This document shows, piece after piece, positions 1 to 12,086 of a DNA stretch of 64,000 nt (its first letter is position 1; each line of letters begins with the position of its first letter). This stretch comes from Nereocystis luetkeana. Taxonomy: Eukaryota > Sar > Phaeophyceae > Laminariales > Laminariaceae. The translations under genes and the position numbers were made by a program. Where the stretch lies: NCBI GenBank assembly GCA_031213475.1, contig JARUPZ010000020.1, positions 9,165,562-9,229,561 on the forward strand, read 5' to 3'. Under the pieces are notes generated by a model. The model did no database searches. It saw only the letters and a list, made by a program, of their open reading frames with translations, and was not told the origin of the DNA.

Positions 1-194
1 GATGCCGAATCGAGAGGGGACCTACCGAAGCCTCCCGCCCTAACAACGAGCGAGCGGCGCTTGTGTTCGAGCATCAGCCCACAAGGATCGTACCTCCAAA
101 CATGTAGTAGTACTACTACAGGGATACAGTGTGACAGGGTAGCGTGGATATCTTATCTGTAATACCCGAGTATGAGCAAAGCAATTAGCTTTTG

Positions 195-388
195 GTACCC
201 GGGTACCCATGAGTATGTACCCTACCTAGCTTAGGTACTCGGGTACTCCATAGTGGATACCTTACCTGGACTAGGTACCCGGGTACCCCAGAGGATATAC
301 CCTACCTAGGTTAGATATCCGGGTACCGCAGAGAACAAACCCTACCTAGGTTAGATATCCGGGTACCGCAGAGAACAAACCCTACCCA
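195..388. repeat. 40-bp tandem minisatellite
   Basis: Four full 40-bp units start at 220, 260, 300 and 340, with partial units on both sides. The last two units are nearly identical. Each carries CCCTACCTAG followed 20 bases later by CGGGTACC. The array lies downstream of the last DEG1 exon found, probably in an intron. A related but longer-period array of CTCGGGTAT units is present near 50.97-51.36 kb. Confidence 0.9.
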
Positions 389-453
389 AACACGCCCCTA
401 CGTAAAACATACTGTAATATGGCTATATTTCGTACCGGGATATGGCTTATTAC

Positions 454-631
454 CTGCGTGCGCGTGGTCGGCCTCAAACCCGACCTGGCGGCGCTTGTGT
501 TCTCCGCTACGTCGAGCACCAAGACCCCCTTTTGAATGCCCACGGTGTTAGCTCTCGCGCTCTCCAAAAAGGTGATTCCTATGATTGGTCGGCTGACTCG
601 ACCCTTCTGAATGATGGTACCCACGACCGTC
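454..631 (-). CDS. DEG1: DEG1 exon 6 (start of PDZ domain)
   Basis: The exon follows a cytosine/thymine-rich acceptor ending GCACAG and ends CAG before a GTAATAAG donor. It holds 59 codons plus the last base of the Lys350 codon. [11 protein letters not shown] and [15 protein letters not shown] match the DEG1 segment that links protease to PDZ domain. Phase fits only if exon 5 ends at its GTCAGT donor. Confidence 0.9.
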
Positions 632-3600
632 CTGTGCGAGAAAAGAGCCGGCAACGATTAAACCCTTCAAAAAACCGCGCTGTAAACGAACAACTATATC
701 TAAGTCTAATTTTGGGTAATATGTCCCCTACACGGAAGTCCGGTCTTAATCGGGACTAACTGCATTGTTGTTCTTCGATCCAGAGATGACGATGACGATA
801 ACGATGATGATGATGATGATGACGTTATCGCACTACAGAGTAGCTCATGTCCCTGACATATATTAATAGACTGTGGTCACAAACCCGGCTAGACTTAAAA
901 AGCGTCTCGATGGAAGAAAACAAGTACAAAAAAGCAGGCGCAGTACCAGTACGCAAACAAGGGAACGATACAAACGACCCGTGGTATACCATCCCGCATC
1001 ACTTGCAACCGAATAATACCGGGAACATACCCATGGCATGCTAATGGAGCCTGACATGCGACAACGGGCTACAGTAGACTATGGCGATAACTTATTGTCA
1101 GAATAAGAACAAGTACAGCCACCACCGCCACGGCCAATGGAATCCCGAGCGACAAAGCGTCCCTTCGAAGAGATACAAATGTTCGAATCGTCGAAGACAG
1201 AATGCGATCTACAGTACTGCACAGATCATGCAGACCCTATAACTGCCGTTATGATGTGTTGTGAGAGAGCCATATCATACAGACCCCACACGGCAACCAT
1301 GTATCTGCGAAAGAGCTATGCCATACAGATCATACAGATCCTGGCACTACATATGTTCGTTTTATGAAGGATAGACCACCGAGTAGCTCAGTGGTTTATC
1401 CTTTCCAAAACGAACAACATAGATCGGGCAGAAAAAAACAAGCCAGATTAACCCCATGTGCCCCGAAGAGCATATCGAAATACCGATCTCCGATATATCA
1501 GAACATTGATATTCGATACCGGGTACAAGTGAGGCTTCGCCGCGGCGGGCTGGTGCCCGCCTGCGGTTTCGCGCATGCCCGTAGCGTCGAAGAGAGGTAT
1601 CGTCACATACGGTAGGTGAACCGAAGTCGCGTAAAAGCAACCGCACTGCCAAGGTGTGTACAGCACAGTACGTGCATTCGAACTAAAAAGATTGACGTGA
1701 GTACGTACTGCTGTATAAAGGAACACCTCGGATGGCATCGCGAGGTATCGCAAAAATGGTTCGAAATTAAGTCTATCAAACGCCCGAGGCTCGCCCATGG
1801 CGAAGCACCAAGAATACCGTCCCTGTAGTTATCGACGGTATGTACTGCTGCATTAAGAGCACCTTCGGGTGACAGGTAGCAGGTGTACACAGACGAACAG
1901 CACAAGCAACAACAACAACACCAACAACAGAATGTATGCACACAGCAGCAGCTTCATATACATAAATACGTGCATACCTGGTATACGTGTATTTACAGCA
2001 GTACCGAATAAGCATACTCGTACATGGAACACTACTACAGGTACTGCTGTGCTTGTACGATACCAACTTTTGGACCAACAGCAAACATCAGTATCCTACT
2101 ACACGATGTCCATACCAAAGATCATGATGCTTGGTGCTGCTGTCTGAACTTCTGTGGTACTGGTACGTATATACGGGTATTAGCAAGAAGTAGTCCATAA
2201 AAACCAGGGCTTTTCGCGGGTCATGACTCGACCCACGGGTCGGGTCACTTGATGTTCAAAATATCACGGGTCGGGTCGGGTCGGGTCAGGAAGTGTTCAA
2301 AATCTCACGGGTCGGGTCGGGTCGGGTCGGGTCAAGATTTTTTCAAAGCTCGCGGGTCGGGTCAGGTCGGGTCAAGAGTTTTTCAAATCTCACGGGTCGG
2401 GTCGGGTCGGGTCAAAAGGTGATGAAAAGCTTACGGGTCGGGTCAGGTCATGACCCGCGAGAAGCGGGTCACTCGCGGGTCGGGCCAGCATGACCCGCGA
2501 GTTGTTTTTTGCTGACCCGCGGGTCGGACCCGCGCATTCGGCTCGCGGACCCGACACTTGAATAACTTCCCGCTCTCTTACCCAAAGGCTTCTCTCGTAC
2601 CAATACTCCATAACTCCCCTTTGGTATCATATTCAGACATTAAAACACCGCCAAATTCATATACGCATGCCCGCATCCATTCATGCCCACTACAGCCAGG
2701 TCATACACATTAAATTGTTTTTGAAGTGCCCACCCACGGGCCAGATCCGCGGGTCGAACCTTCGGGTCAAGATAAATGGTCTCGCGGGTCAAGGTGACCC
2801 GACCCGCATGAAACCCGTGTCTCACGGGTCAGTCGGAAAGTGGCGGGTCGGGTCGGGTCGGGTCAGGAGGTTTCGAAATCTTGCGGGCCGGGTCGGGTCG
2901 GGTCAAGAGATATTCAAATCTCACGGGTCGGGTCGGGTCAAGAGGCTTTCAAAATCTCGCGGGTCGGGTCGGATCAAGTCAACATACCTAAAAAAATCGC
3001 GGGTCGGGTCGGGTCAGCTGACCCGACCCGACCCGACCCGACCCGACCCGTGAGGTTTGACCTGACCCGCGAAAAGCCCTGATAAAAACCCAGCGTCGTC
3101 GACATTAAAACGGAATCTTGGATCTTGCGTATAGATCATGGAAGATCTATGAATGCAGTACGAGCCCGAAACATCATTCGGAACAACTTAGACTTTTGCA
3201 ACAACGAAAAACAAAAGGCAAACTCTCGATCACCGCATTGTTGATGAAAGTTACAGCGTCCACCGTCCGCAAGTTCATGGCACGAGCGCACGTGAGGCCC
3301 TGCCCGATGCAAGGCAGGCCGGTGGGCACGTTCGCGCATGAATCGACCGAAACCGCTCACCGCTTCGCGAGAAAACGCCCCGACATGCTCATGTGTAGAT
3401 CGCAAGGCCGTAAGAGTTAATTCTCCCGCACGGGGCGGTTTGTCAAGAAATAAGTATGGCGAGCCTGTGACAAAGGCATGAAGTCCTCAAGAAAACGCAC
3501 GCCCGCGAGACACGGCTTGGCCACTGGCAAAGCCCTCGGTAGAGTGGGCAGAGCAGGGGTCGGCGAGCACGGTGAGGGAGTTTCGGGCCGAGAGGTGCTC

Positions 3601-5110
3601 ACCTCATTGCGAGATATCACAAAAGAGGCTCGAATAATACACCTAAGAAACGTGGAAACTCGCTCGCGGCGAAGCTCCAACAATTTCCTACCGGTACATG
3701 TATTTATATTACAATATCGAACCCCGACACATCGCATCAGAAAGCAATATATATCTGGTCACACGTATCCATCGCACCAGACGCATTTTGACGTCCATCC
3801 CCTGGCATCGCTGCCATTTTAATGCCGATACTGAAAGAAACACTTCGACACACCAGGTACTTCGAGTATCGATACGGGTCCATATCGATCTGATTTGTCG
3901 TTTATCGATATAAACATATCGTATCGATCTCGACTCTCCTTCCGATGTCCATCCCTATGCTATATATATCTCGATGTCCATCTGGTATATACTGACTTGA
4001 GCGTGTCGATCGGGATGGCGAAGCCAATGCCGGCGGAGCCTCCGGAGGGCGAGTAGATGGCCGTGTTCATGCCAATAATACGACCCACGCTGTCCAAGAG
4101 TGGCCCTCCGGAGTTGCCAGGATTAATGGCGGCGTCTGTCTGTATTACGTTGCTGATTGGTCGACCGCTGGGCGACTTCACCTCTCTCCCCAAGCCGGAC
4201 ACCACTCCCATTGTCAAAGAGTGATCCAGGCCAAAAGGGTTTCCAATAGCCAGAGCCAGTTGGCCAACCTGGGACATGGCATGCATGCGTTGTACGCAAA
4301 ATGTAAGCTGAGGCAGCTTCCGCCGGTAAAGAATATCGCTCCACGTCCGCGTTTTTTTGACACTTTGTTTCTGCGTTATGGTGTGCTATGTAAGGCGGTC
4401 CGACAGGCATCAGATATTCTCGCTCCAAATCGGTGCTTTGGCCCCTTGCACGAGATTGCTGGCACAATAAAACACCCGAAAGAATGACACAAAACTGTTC
4501 GTTTGTTTTTAAAAAAATACTGTTATTCCAGCTCAACACGCAGGAGTTGTTTTCTTCACATTCCTCTTCGGCTGGTGGGGAGGGAACAAACATGGCCGGT
4601 GAAATACGATAGCTGGTACCTGGCAGAAATAAATCGGCAAAACAATAGTCTCATTTATATTTCTATTCGGATGTCGATTTGGTTTATTCCGATTGAATCG
4701 GATGAATCGGCTGCGATTTCACAGGCCTATATATAAATCTGCCGTCAGTCACTGCTGTCGTGCCGTGCCCGATTGGTTTCCTTCCGGCGCTTGCCGTTTC
4801 ACAACCGATTCACTCGCCTTCAATGTGTTGGAAACCCCGACCGCGATGGGACGAAGCAACTCCGGTGCGGCGTCGATCTTCAGCACAGCCACGTCCTTGT
4901 CCGGGTCGTACCCCTATACCATGGCATACATCAGCATCCGTTGCGGTCAAGGAAGTCACAAACACGGTGGGCACGTGACGACACGAGAAGTCAGCAGAGG
5001 CGGGGCAACCTCAAGACGTACTAACGGTACGCAACAAGTAATATATATATTCAAAACCCGGGAACACAAGTAATATATATATATATATTCAAAACCCGGG
5101 AACACAAGTA

Positions 5111-5148
<38 letters not shown>

Positions 5149-8100
5149 AACCCGGGAACACAAGAAGTGCGCCCCTGGGGTGGGAGAACGCCTGCTGACT
5201 GTGCAAAAGCACAGCACGAGAAAAGCAGGGAGCGGTTGGGGAAAACAGAACCTATCTGCTAACCAACCATGAGCTGCTGCAGCGGGCGCCAGCCCGTCGG
5301 ACCCTACTTCATTTTATAAATGGGATCGTTCCTTGCGTTGCATTAAAAAAACACGTGCTGCATCGAACTTGAGTTAATGAAGCGAAAACTATCGCGGGGG
5401 AGCACATTATCATAATCAGAACATCAGACCCAACTATGCTGTGTAAACATAGGGGGATACATGGTTTTTGGCTCCGTCGTGGGTTCTGATTACAACATCA
5501 GCCCACCCGCTTTCTATTTGTTTTTCACGGGGGATCATAGCAATCAGAACCAAACCTGGTGTGTATGAATGGAGGGATACATGGTGTTTGGGTCCCTCAT
5601 GGGTTCCGATTGCTAGATATTACGATGCCTCTTGTACTATACGTCTGGTATAAAAAATAGTTTCGTATAATACCCGGGGTGTGTTGATCGGCACCTAGAG
5701 TAAATAAAATACTTGTAAACATGAAGGACGGCAGGCACAGCGCAGCGCCGTCGTGGTAGAAGTGCACGGAGTGTGCTGCGGAATACCACCATATTCCCCG
5801 AACATAATACCTGGGTATTCGTTTGCATGAAATATTAATGTCGTCAAGAGTTCCTCGCACATCGGGACAAAGTGGTTCACGCTCGTGTCGTGCACGGACT
5901 CCAACACAACCTAAAGCACCAGGCACCAGTAAGGGGATCACCCGACTCGACACTAGATGTGGTAGTATCCTGTTGAACTCAAACCTTTATTTTGGCCCGT
6001 GCGCTGGAGGATCAGAAGGAAAAATTAGAACGTACTGATGGGGGGTACTCATTCGTTGCTTGACCATTGACCACGCACTCCTTTCGCGACGGAGCACCAA
6101 TAAGCTACAAAGAAAAAGAACCGTGTCGACGGGGAGTACACAAAGAGAAAACCGAAGGGGACAAAAAAAAAACGAGGCGTTTCGACGGGGTGGCCCCTCA
6201 CCTTCACGTCCGCCTGGAACGTTTTCTGCGTGCCATCTCCCATGGTCAAGCGCACCTGAGCGGACTGCGCCTGCCTGCAGCAGGTGCACACACAAAGAAA
6301 AAAATAACGGGGCACTGGCGAGAGTGTAAACCAAATTTTAGCACCCTACATGTACACCACCTTGTTCAATATTACAAGGACATTTTGTATGTAAAACGTC
6401 ACATCCAAACATCTCTTCTATTTCGGGACGGAGTCACTAAACCCTCTTTTAGTAATGCAGTCCCGTTTTGAGGACAATTGGGGGCGAATTACTTGGAGTT
6501 AGAGTCAGATGCCAGGTGTATGTACAGTGCAGTACTCAAAGGGTTAATAAGTTGGGAGCCAAGCTTTTCCCACGCTACAAAATTATAACAGTCTAATTCC
6601 AAGTATTTTGCCCCCCCCAGAAAGGGGGTGCAGCTATGAACAGGTTAATAACGTTCACACATCGGAGCGATCAGATCAGATAGATCATTCCCACTTCATG
6701 ATCTAGATACTTCAGGTCAGATAGAGTTCTGATCTGTGTGATCTAGCTCGCGTTGCCGGGTCGGGGCCGTATAATCTGCGCGAGCTATGAATACGCAGCA
6801 CATAGTTCCTGGGTTGGATATGGATTTGACTTTATACAGATCTTGCACAACATGCCATAACGGCAAGGTTAGGATCTACAGACGATCTGCACAGTAGATC
6901 GTGATCCGTCCAACGTTTTTGGAATGTTAGGCTCGATTTTTGCAACGAAACACATGAAAACCGTGTTGCTATATAGTGAAAACAGCGTAGGCCTTGCCCC
7001 GCTCTACTTCCTTCACATTATTATTTGAGCCTACAGACAGTACTAGTCCAAAAAAGGAATTTATAGGGGGGGCGCGTATTGCATAGCCGAGAGCGACAAA
7101 CCCGAATCGCTCCTAAAGAAGTTTTACAGAACACCCGCCAAGCGTCTCTGTGGTATTTCGCCCCAATTTCGAGGCAAAGTCGTAGCGCCAGGCGCCTGAC
7201 TAGACGCCACCGAGAATACGCATCATGTATAGCTGCGGCGGTGTCGGTGCGGGCCGATACCATCGCGTGTCATACGGTACTACTGCTGTACGCGTGGCCA
7301 ATCGGGTGTTGGTAGTGAAATAGGCAGTAGAGCTTACCACTTATTCGAGATTTGGTCTGATTGGCTCACGGTCAGCGTCAGGGCTGTTCTGATTGGCTTA
7401 GGGTAAGGGATAACCTTAGATGAATTCGTCTCGTGCACAGTGTATGCCAACCATTTTCTCGCAAAAAAGGCGGCGGCGACCACCGGGGCCCGGCAGGGTC
7501 CGCGTGGAGGATCGAGAGGGAGAGCGGGTGGGCGGAAACGTAAGGGCGACGGGCAACGTTGCCCGAGGGAAAACACGCACAAAACAAATACCCGTCTACC
7601 GGTGGACAAATAAATATACATACCTGGTATACCGGTGGACAAATAAACATACATGCCTGGTATACCGGTCGACAAATATGCCGCATTTAGACGTAGGAGA
7701 CCGCGCGATCTGACCGCTTGCCTGACCGCCCCCCTGCTCTAAAACTAGCGTAACAAGTCCACTGGAGATCACGAGGCGCGCCAAAAAATGGCGGCCCCTT
7801 ACGGTAGCATGTTTGCCGGTGAAAGGCCAAGCCCGTCAATCGAGACCCAGTTTCGATTTTTTGTCGCTTGACTGCCCGCCCCCCCTACACTCAAACCAGT
7901 ACAACATGGACAAGAGAATGTCTACGGGTCAACAAACATGCGACAATAAATCTTGATTATTTACCCCTCGACGGAACACCCCGCTATCTAAAACCAGCAA
8001 AATATGCCCGAAGGAGGCGTTTATGCGCCCCAGAAGGTCAGTCTCCACGACATGATATTTCCCCCGGGTTTCTTGAGGGTCAAGCCCGCCCCGACTTCAG

Positions 8101-11100
8101 ATCTCGAAGGAAAAAACGCACCGGATGACGTGGAAGTTTGTGACAACGTGGCCCTTGTCGTCCCAAACAAAGCCAGAACCCGTCCCGGCCGGCACCTCCA
8201 AAACGTTCATCGAAAGCGCGTCCCGTTGGTTGACGAACGTGCTGATGTAGACCACGCTGGGCGTGGACTGCGTGTCAGAGGGGGAGGGCGGGGGGGAGGG
8301 GGGAGGGGGCAGCGCGAGTGTTGTTGCTGCTGCTGTTGTTGCTGCTGTTGTTGTTGTTATTCCCACATTAAGCATTAAGTAAGGGCCACGTTTATCTCCG
8401 TTGTCGCAGGACAGGCTCCAAAAAAACTGGAGTGGAACAGCATAAACCTCTTAGTAAAATTCCAGGTACCGGTCAAAACTGCATACAAAGAGAGGAGATG
8501 CTCGTAGGCCAAATGCAACCATTAATACGGTACTGCTGTACTGATGTCATGTGTATGGGCAGGGAGCGGGCAGCGCAAGTGCAACGTCGATGCCACATAG
8601 GTGGGGGGATGCGAGGGGACGCGTCACAGGCGCAACGCGTGGGAAAAGGCTGAGATGCCGTGCGCTCGCGTATGTAAGGGTTTGAGATGCCGGAACGAGG
8701 CCTTGCGTAGAGCTTGGCCGCGTCTTTGGAGAACCTAAAACGGATGTTTCATTGGTGAGAGCTACCCGTATTGACGAATTGGGTCCCTGGGCTGTCCGCA
8801 GGGTGTCCGCGAACTGCTCAACGGCTGTCCAGCCGCTGTCCAAGGGCTGCCCATGGTATGCCCGCGGGGTGTCCACGGGGTGTCCACGGGGTGTCCACGG
8901 GGTGTCCACGGGGTGTCCACGGGGTGTCCACGGGGTGTCCACGGGCTGCCCATTGGTTGTCCGTAAGCTATCCGGGGGCTGTGCTTCCACGAGATGCCCG
9001 TGTACATTCATAAAAAAGTGGAATTATGTCGATCGTCGCGTTCATGTCTCGTACGCAGAGGCCGTGATGAGGCGTTTTACTTTCGCGAGCAGCAGTTGAA
9101 CGGCAGTATCTACAGTAGCTTGTAGTACTCGTAGGTTAGTCATGATACGTGCGTGTAGCAGTAGTACTGCAGTAGCAGCGTACTACGTACGTGTGGTACG
9201 AGCTTACCAGGTACCAGGCATATAAAAGGTACACACGTACGCACTGGTGGAGGGCACGTTGGCTCACTCAGGGATGCGTCGTCAAGTACGCGCGCGTAGG
9301 CGTTTCGGCAACATATACATACGACTTAAAAATGGATTAAGAGATTGACAGGCAAGGGTCGGTATTTAGAGATCTTAATACGACAATAATCTAGAGTTTT
9401 TTTGGGCCCATTAACTTACGACCTATCATGGGGACGTAATTTTTTTTTTGCGGCATCTTCGGCGACGACCCAATAAGAGATATATCATCCGCCTGGAAAG
9501 CATCAATCTGTAGGCGAGGGCCATTTCTCCATCTGTGAGATGTACCCATTGTGCTATGCTGTGCTATGCTCCCGCGCGTGAAATGAAACATTTCAGCGAT
9601 TTTGGGAGTTTTTCGTGCTCTGAACTGGCTCGCAACTTTTACTTTGAATACACGAAAACACCTCGTGAGTCCTTCTGGCTACCTGCGGCTGCTGTCAGGC
9701 GCCCCCGACGCCCCCACACACCCCATCAGGAGCATCCTTTCAAATTCGAGGGATATACTTTGTTATGACGAGCTATTAATAGCTGTAAGTAGCTGACCAC
9801 AAGTGAAGCGCAAACGTGTACGCAGCTGACCGCTAGTGAAGCGCAAACGTTCAGTTGGAGGTTGTTTCTTGTCTCCGTTTCGTGCATCCCAAATTTCGAC
9901 CAATTTTGACCACTGCGGCACCTCTAAGTCGAGGTGTAGGTCTCTGTTAAGAGCGCGCGGAAGGGCAGTCTAGAGAGAAACATAGGCTGACACTCTCTCG
10001 GGTCACGACCGCTCTCAGGCAAAGATGTCATGAGACGGTCAGTCAAGGGAAAACGTGCATCGGTCAATGGTGTAAATTCGGTTGTTTCACACTAAAACCT
10101 AGTAGTTTGGCGTCCGTCAGGGTAAATAAACCGGAAAATGCCGTCCGTCAAGGGGTTAAAGTGCCGTCTCCTTGGTAGGCACGAACAAGCCGAAGTTCTG
10201 AACGCAGCGTGTATTCAACGATGTTTTTTCTCCATGTTCCGATAAAACGCCGCGGGAACCCCGACCGGAAAACCGGGGACCGGGGGACGCTTGGGTGCTA
10301 GCGTGGCCTCAAGACTAAGAGTGCACGAGTACGACGTACTCTACGTACGACGTACATCCTTCGACACAGAGAGCAACCGCTCGTTGGCTAACGTGGACCT
10401 TTACTGTCGTAGCTGCAATTGCAAAGTCTATGCTGCATACAGCAGCAGCACCGCCGTTACTACTAATGTGCCAATATGTCCGGGAATATAAGGAGCTTTT
10501 GTGATTTCATATAGATATAAATACGGGCATTACATTTTCGAACAGAGTGGTACCATGTACCGGTCAATCGTTGTATGACAATACCGGACGTCTCAAGAGA
10601 GACACCTACTGCAGCCGCCCGAGTCAACCCCGCGCATACCCTACCTTCTCGAATATAGATATGTAGCCTTTCTCGTCCTGCATCAGGCTTGACGCCATCG
10701 ACGCCATTGCCGCATCGCCCGGCCCAGCAGGCATCAGTATCCCCCCACTAAAGATCGCCAGCCCAACGGCGGTCGCCGCCGCAACCTTCTTCCACTCCGA
10801 GAAAATAGCCTCGAAAACGCCACCGTCTCCGACACCCCGGTCATCATTTAAGCTAGAATGCATCGTACCCGGCACACGCGGGCGACATCTCCTCGGAGAT
10901 CTGCCTGCGGTCGCGGCGCCGCAGGTTGATGTCGGCAAGTGTGCTGCGGCATTTCTGGACGAAAGTTCGAGCTTGCAGTTGCTTGCAAACGATGATGCTG
11001 CGCAGCTGGGCGAGGCTAGGAATGCCTCGGATGGGCTTGTACAAAGGAGTGCGACACAACTGCCTGCAGTGACGAGAGGGAGCAGTGAGGGTGGTGAGGA

Positions 11101-11106
11101 TTTCAT
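454..11106 (-). CDS. DEG1: Plastid (thylakoid-lumen) DEG1/HtrA-type serine protease, six exons, 3' partial
   Basis: ATP-independent serine endopeptidase of the HtrA/DegP family; plant DEG1 works in the thylakoid lumen in photosystem II protein quality control. Exons on the minus strand: 11106-10645, 8267-8122, 6274-6202, 4913-4818, 4268-3997 and 631-454. All phases join to give 409 residues aligning with DEG1 almost without gaps. The catalytic triad is complete: His200 in TNFHVI, Asp234 in DKDVAVLKI, Ser312 in NPGNSGGP. Residues 351-409 open the PDZ domain ([15 protein letters not shown]). The leader has a signal peptide (hydrophobic residues 8-23), a cleavage site before Phe29, a transit region, then Lys-Lys and a hydrophobic segment (about 108-126) ending GDAAMA near 135, like a lumen-targeting signal. 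The rest of the PDZ domain and the stop codon are not visible in 1-453, so the gene continues leftwards. The symbol follows the plant family; orthology is inferred. Confidence 0.93.
2205..3081. mobile_element. hAT-like non-autonomous element, copy 1
   Basis: The 877-bp element has termini CAGGGCTTTTCGCGGGTCA and, inverted, TGACCCGCGAAAAGCCCTG. An identical 8-bp duplication, ATAAAAAC, flanks it at 2197-2204 and 3082-3089. The body is mostly GGGTC tandem arrays separated by short spacers such as TTCAAAATCTCAC, with a unique core near 2530-2720. The CAGGG start and 8-bp duplication are hallmarks of the hAT superfamily. No transposase is encoded. It sits in DEG1 intron 5. Confidence 0.92.
3997..4268 (-). 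CDS. DEG1: DEG1 exon 5 (catalytic serine exon)
   Basis: The exon begins after CCCAG with Val-Gly-Gln and ends before GTCAGT in phase 2. It encodes [20 protein letters not shown], the [17 protein letters not shown] core with the nucleophile Ser312, and NTAIYSPSG. It is the most conserved exon in the window and fixes the family assignment. Confidence 0.97.
4818..4913 (-). CDS. DEG1: DEG1 exon 4 (catalytic aspartate exon; GC donor)
   Basis: This exon of 32 codons, [20 protein letters not shown] onward, carries the catalytic Asp234. The acceptor is TATAG. Conservation requires the exon to end SNTLK immediately before VGQ of exon 5, which places the splice site at AAG followed by GCGAGT. That is a GC rather than GT donor. 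The nearby GT four bases later would break the frame. Confidence 0.9.
5030..5163. repeat. AT-dinucleotide expansion within a short tandem repeat
   Basis: Three units of TATATAT followed by TCAAAACCCGGGAACACAAG, with the AT run lengthening from unit to unit (longest about 5113-5144). It lies in DEG1 intron 3. Confidence 0.85.
5395..5612. repeat. Tandem pair of GGGATACATGG repeats
   Basis: Two successive copies contain GGGATACATGGT, then TTTGG and GGGTTC(T/C)GATT. Related copies occur at 38440-38510 and 53225-53330, so this is a dispersed repeat. It lies in a DEG1 intron. Confidence 0.7.
6202..6274 (-). CDS. DEG1: DEG1 exon 3
   Basis: A 73-bp exon between CTGCTGCAG and a GTGAGG donor. It completes the Arg203 codon, then encodes [18 protein letters not shown], the strand between catalytic His and Asp in DegP folds. 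The join to the next exon (DVK then GYD) keeps exact length parity with plant DEG1. Confidence 0.92.
6427..6648. mobile_element. CAGTCCCGTTTT-family MITE, divergent long copy
   Basis: The left arm has GCAGTCCCGTTTTGAGGAC and the right arm has degenerate ATTCCAAGTATTTTGCCCCCCC with GGTTAATAA. The arms are those of the MITE typified at 23931-24026, but the copy is expanded to about 220 bp. It lies in a DEG1 intron. Confidence 0.6.
6655..6915. repeat. GATC-rich dispersed repeat
   Basis: Dense AGATC/GATCT words (CAGATCAGATAGATCATTCC, CATGATCTAGATAC) match a family seen again at 22385-22610, 35045-35345, 46125-46495 and 57165-57400. No coding content is apparent. Confidence 0.6.
7338..7460. repeat. 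Dispersed ~120-bp repeat (TTCGAGATTTGGTCTGA)
   Basis: Related copies are at 20812-20915 (same strand) and 32714-32880 (inverted). Shared words are TTCGAGATTTGGTCTGA at one end and GCCAACCATTTTCTCG at the other. Confidence 0.7.
7590..7682. repeat. Short tandem repeat of about 31 bp
   Basis: Three units of TACCGGTGGACAAATAAA followed by ATACATACCTGG. They lie in DEG1 intron 2. Confidence 0.75.
8122..8267 (-). CDS. DEG1: DEG1 exon 2 (catalytic histidine exon)
   Basis: After a long pyrimidine tract and ACGCAG the exon encodes [18 protein letters not shown] and [20 protein letters not shown], ending ATC CG before GTGCGT. His200 is the first member of the triad. The exon-1 end FEK joined to STPSVVYI has the same spacing as the plant FQENTPSVVYI block, which fixes the acceptor. 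Confidence 0.95.
8860..8945. repeat. 12-bp tandem repeat GTGTCCACGGGG
   Basis: About seven near-perfect 12-bp units with degenerate GCTGTCC neighbours on both sides (8790-9000). They lie in DEG1 intron 1. The run is open in several frames purely because its period is a multiple of three. Confidence 0.9.
10645..11106 (-). CDS. DEG1: DEG1 exon 1 (start codon and tripartite targeting leader)
   Basis: ATG at 11106 is the only ATG in the open frame before a hydrophobic signal, and a TGA lies in frame upstream. Residues 8-23 are the signal core; SEA|FLASP supplies the aromatic plus-one residue used by heterokont and cryptophyte plastid preproteins. A serine-, alanine- and arginine-rich transit region follows. 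WKK (105-107) plus a hydrophobic run to GDAAMA (about 135) resembles a Sec-type lumenal signal. The exon ends GAG AAG before GTAGGG. Confidence 0.88.
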
Positions 11107-11843
11107 GGCGCGTTGTGTAGCGTAAGCGATAGAGGTGCTCTCACAGCGCACTCACATGAACCCTCCTGATTCCAATGACTTCCCCGTCTCCCCGCATAAA
11201 CATCCTCTAGGCTTGCGGTGCAACTCCTTCAAATCAATTTTTTCTTCGTGATTTCGTTCTTGATACGCTGTGAAGAGCACACACAGCACGAGCGACGCGA
11301 GGACCGCGCAACGCCAAGGCTCATGATATGCACCCCCCCCCTTCATTCTGGTCCACCTCATTGGCAAACAAGGTGTGCGAAAAATTGGAATATCAAGACA
11401 CACTAGAGACACCATATCTCTGAATATCCGCAATATTTTAAAAAATCCGAAACGGCAAACAAGGCAGTGTACATACCCAAAAGTAAAAGGTGTCGATCTA
11501 ATCTTACTTTCGTACGTACGTATCGTCGCTCGTAGTTGTCTACCTGGTATACATTATAGCTTCAACACGCACTACGCACACCAACGAGCCAACCACCGCC
11601 TTTTGCCGCGAAATCTGCTCTACTTGACTGCAACGCTGGATTGCTCCCATACCCTGGCAGGAGCCAGATACCATGTAGAGTCTACGTGAACAGCTAGGCA
11701 CGAAATCGAAGAGTTTACGTATGGTATCATACTGCTGTACGAGCGCGTTTGTCATTTCGCCGACGAATTGCCGCAGACTTTCGCAACGTCACCGTTGGGA
11801 CATCATTAATATAACCCTGACAACGGCAGTACTACTATTAATA
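11107..11843. other. Upstream flank of DEG1, no gene seen
   Basis: This interval should hold the DEG1 promoter. I see no convincing TATA box or initiator motif, no conserved coding frame, and only short poly-C and palindromic words (TACGTACGTA near 11515). Confidence 0.4.
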
Positions 11844-11949
11844 TTACGGTGGACCTAGTAAATAGGACCAAATATTCTCAGCAAAAATAGGTAAATATAT
11901 GGTTTTCGTGTGTACCATAGGCCCTATTTTACTCTAGGTCCCCCGCAAT
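11844..11949. mobile_element. GGGGGACCATAG-family MITE (divergent copy)
   Basis: About 105 bp. Inverted ends TTACGG...CCCCGCAA enclose AATAGGACCAAATATT and GTACCATAGGCCCTATTT. It belongs to the most abundant element family of the window. Confidence 0.8.
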
Positions 11950-12086
11950 ACTGTAGAACGAGTACGTACCTGTGATGCTCGTAGGCTACTTTGATACGAG
12001 CATTAATAGTGTAAATTACGTACGTGGACTCGCACAAGCAGGGTGCACCATCAAGCTCCGGGTATGAGGGGTATCGCTGGTGAGGC

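Noticed and set aside
1..120. Possible next PDZ exon of DEG1
   Set aside because: One minus frame is open, but it lacks the expected LGD-x-I and V-x-G motifs. The missing exon is probably beyond the window.
2293..3082. Open frames with repeated RVGSGRVGS peptides
   Set aside because: They are translations of GGGTC arrays inside the hAT-like elements and are present equally in the inverted copy at 13.1-14.0 kb.
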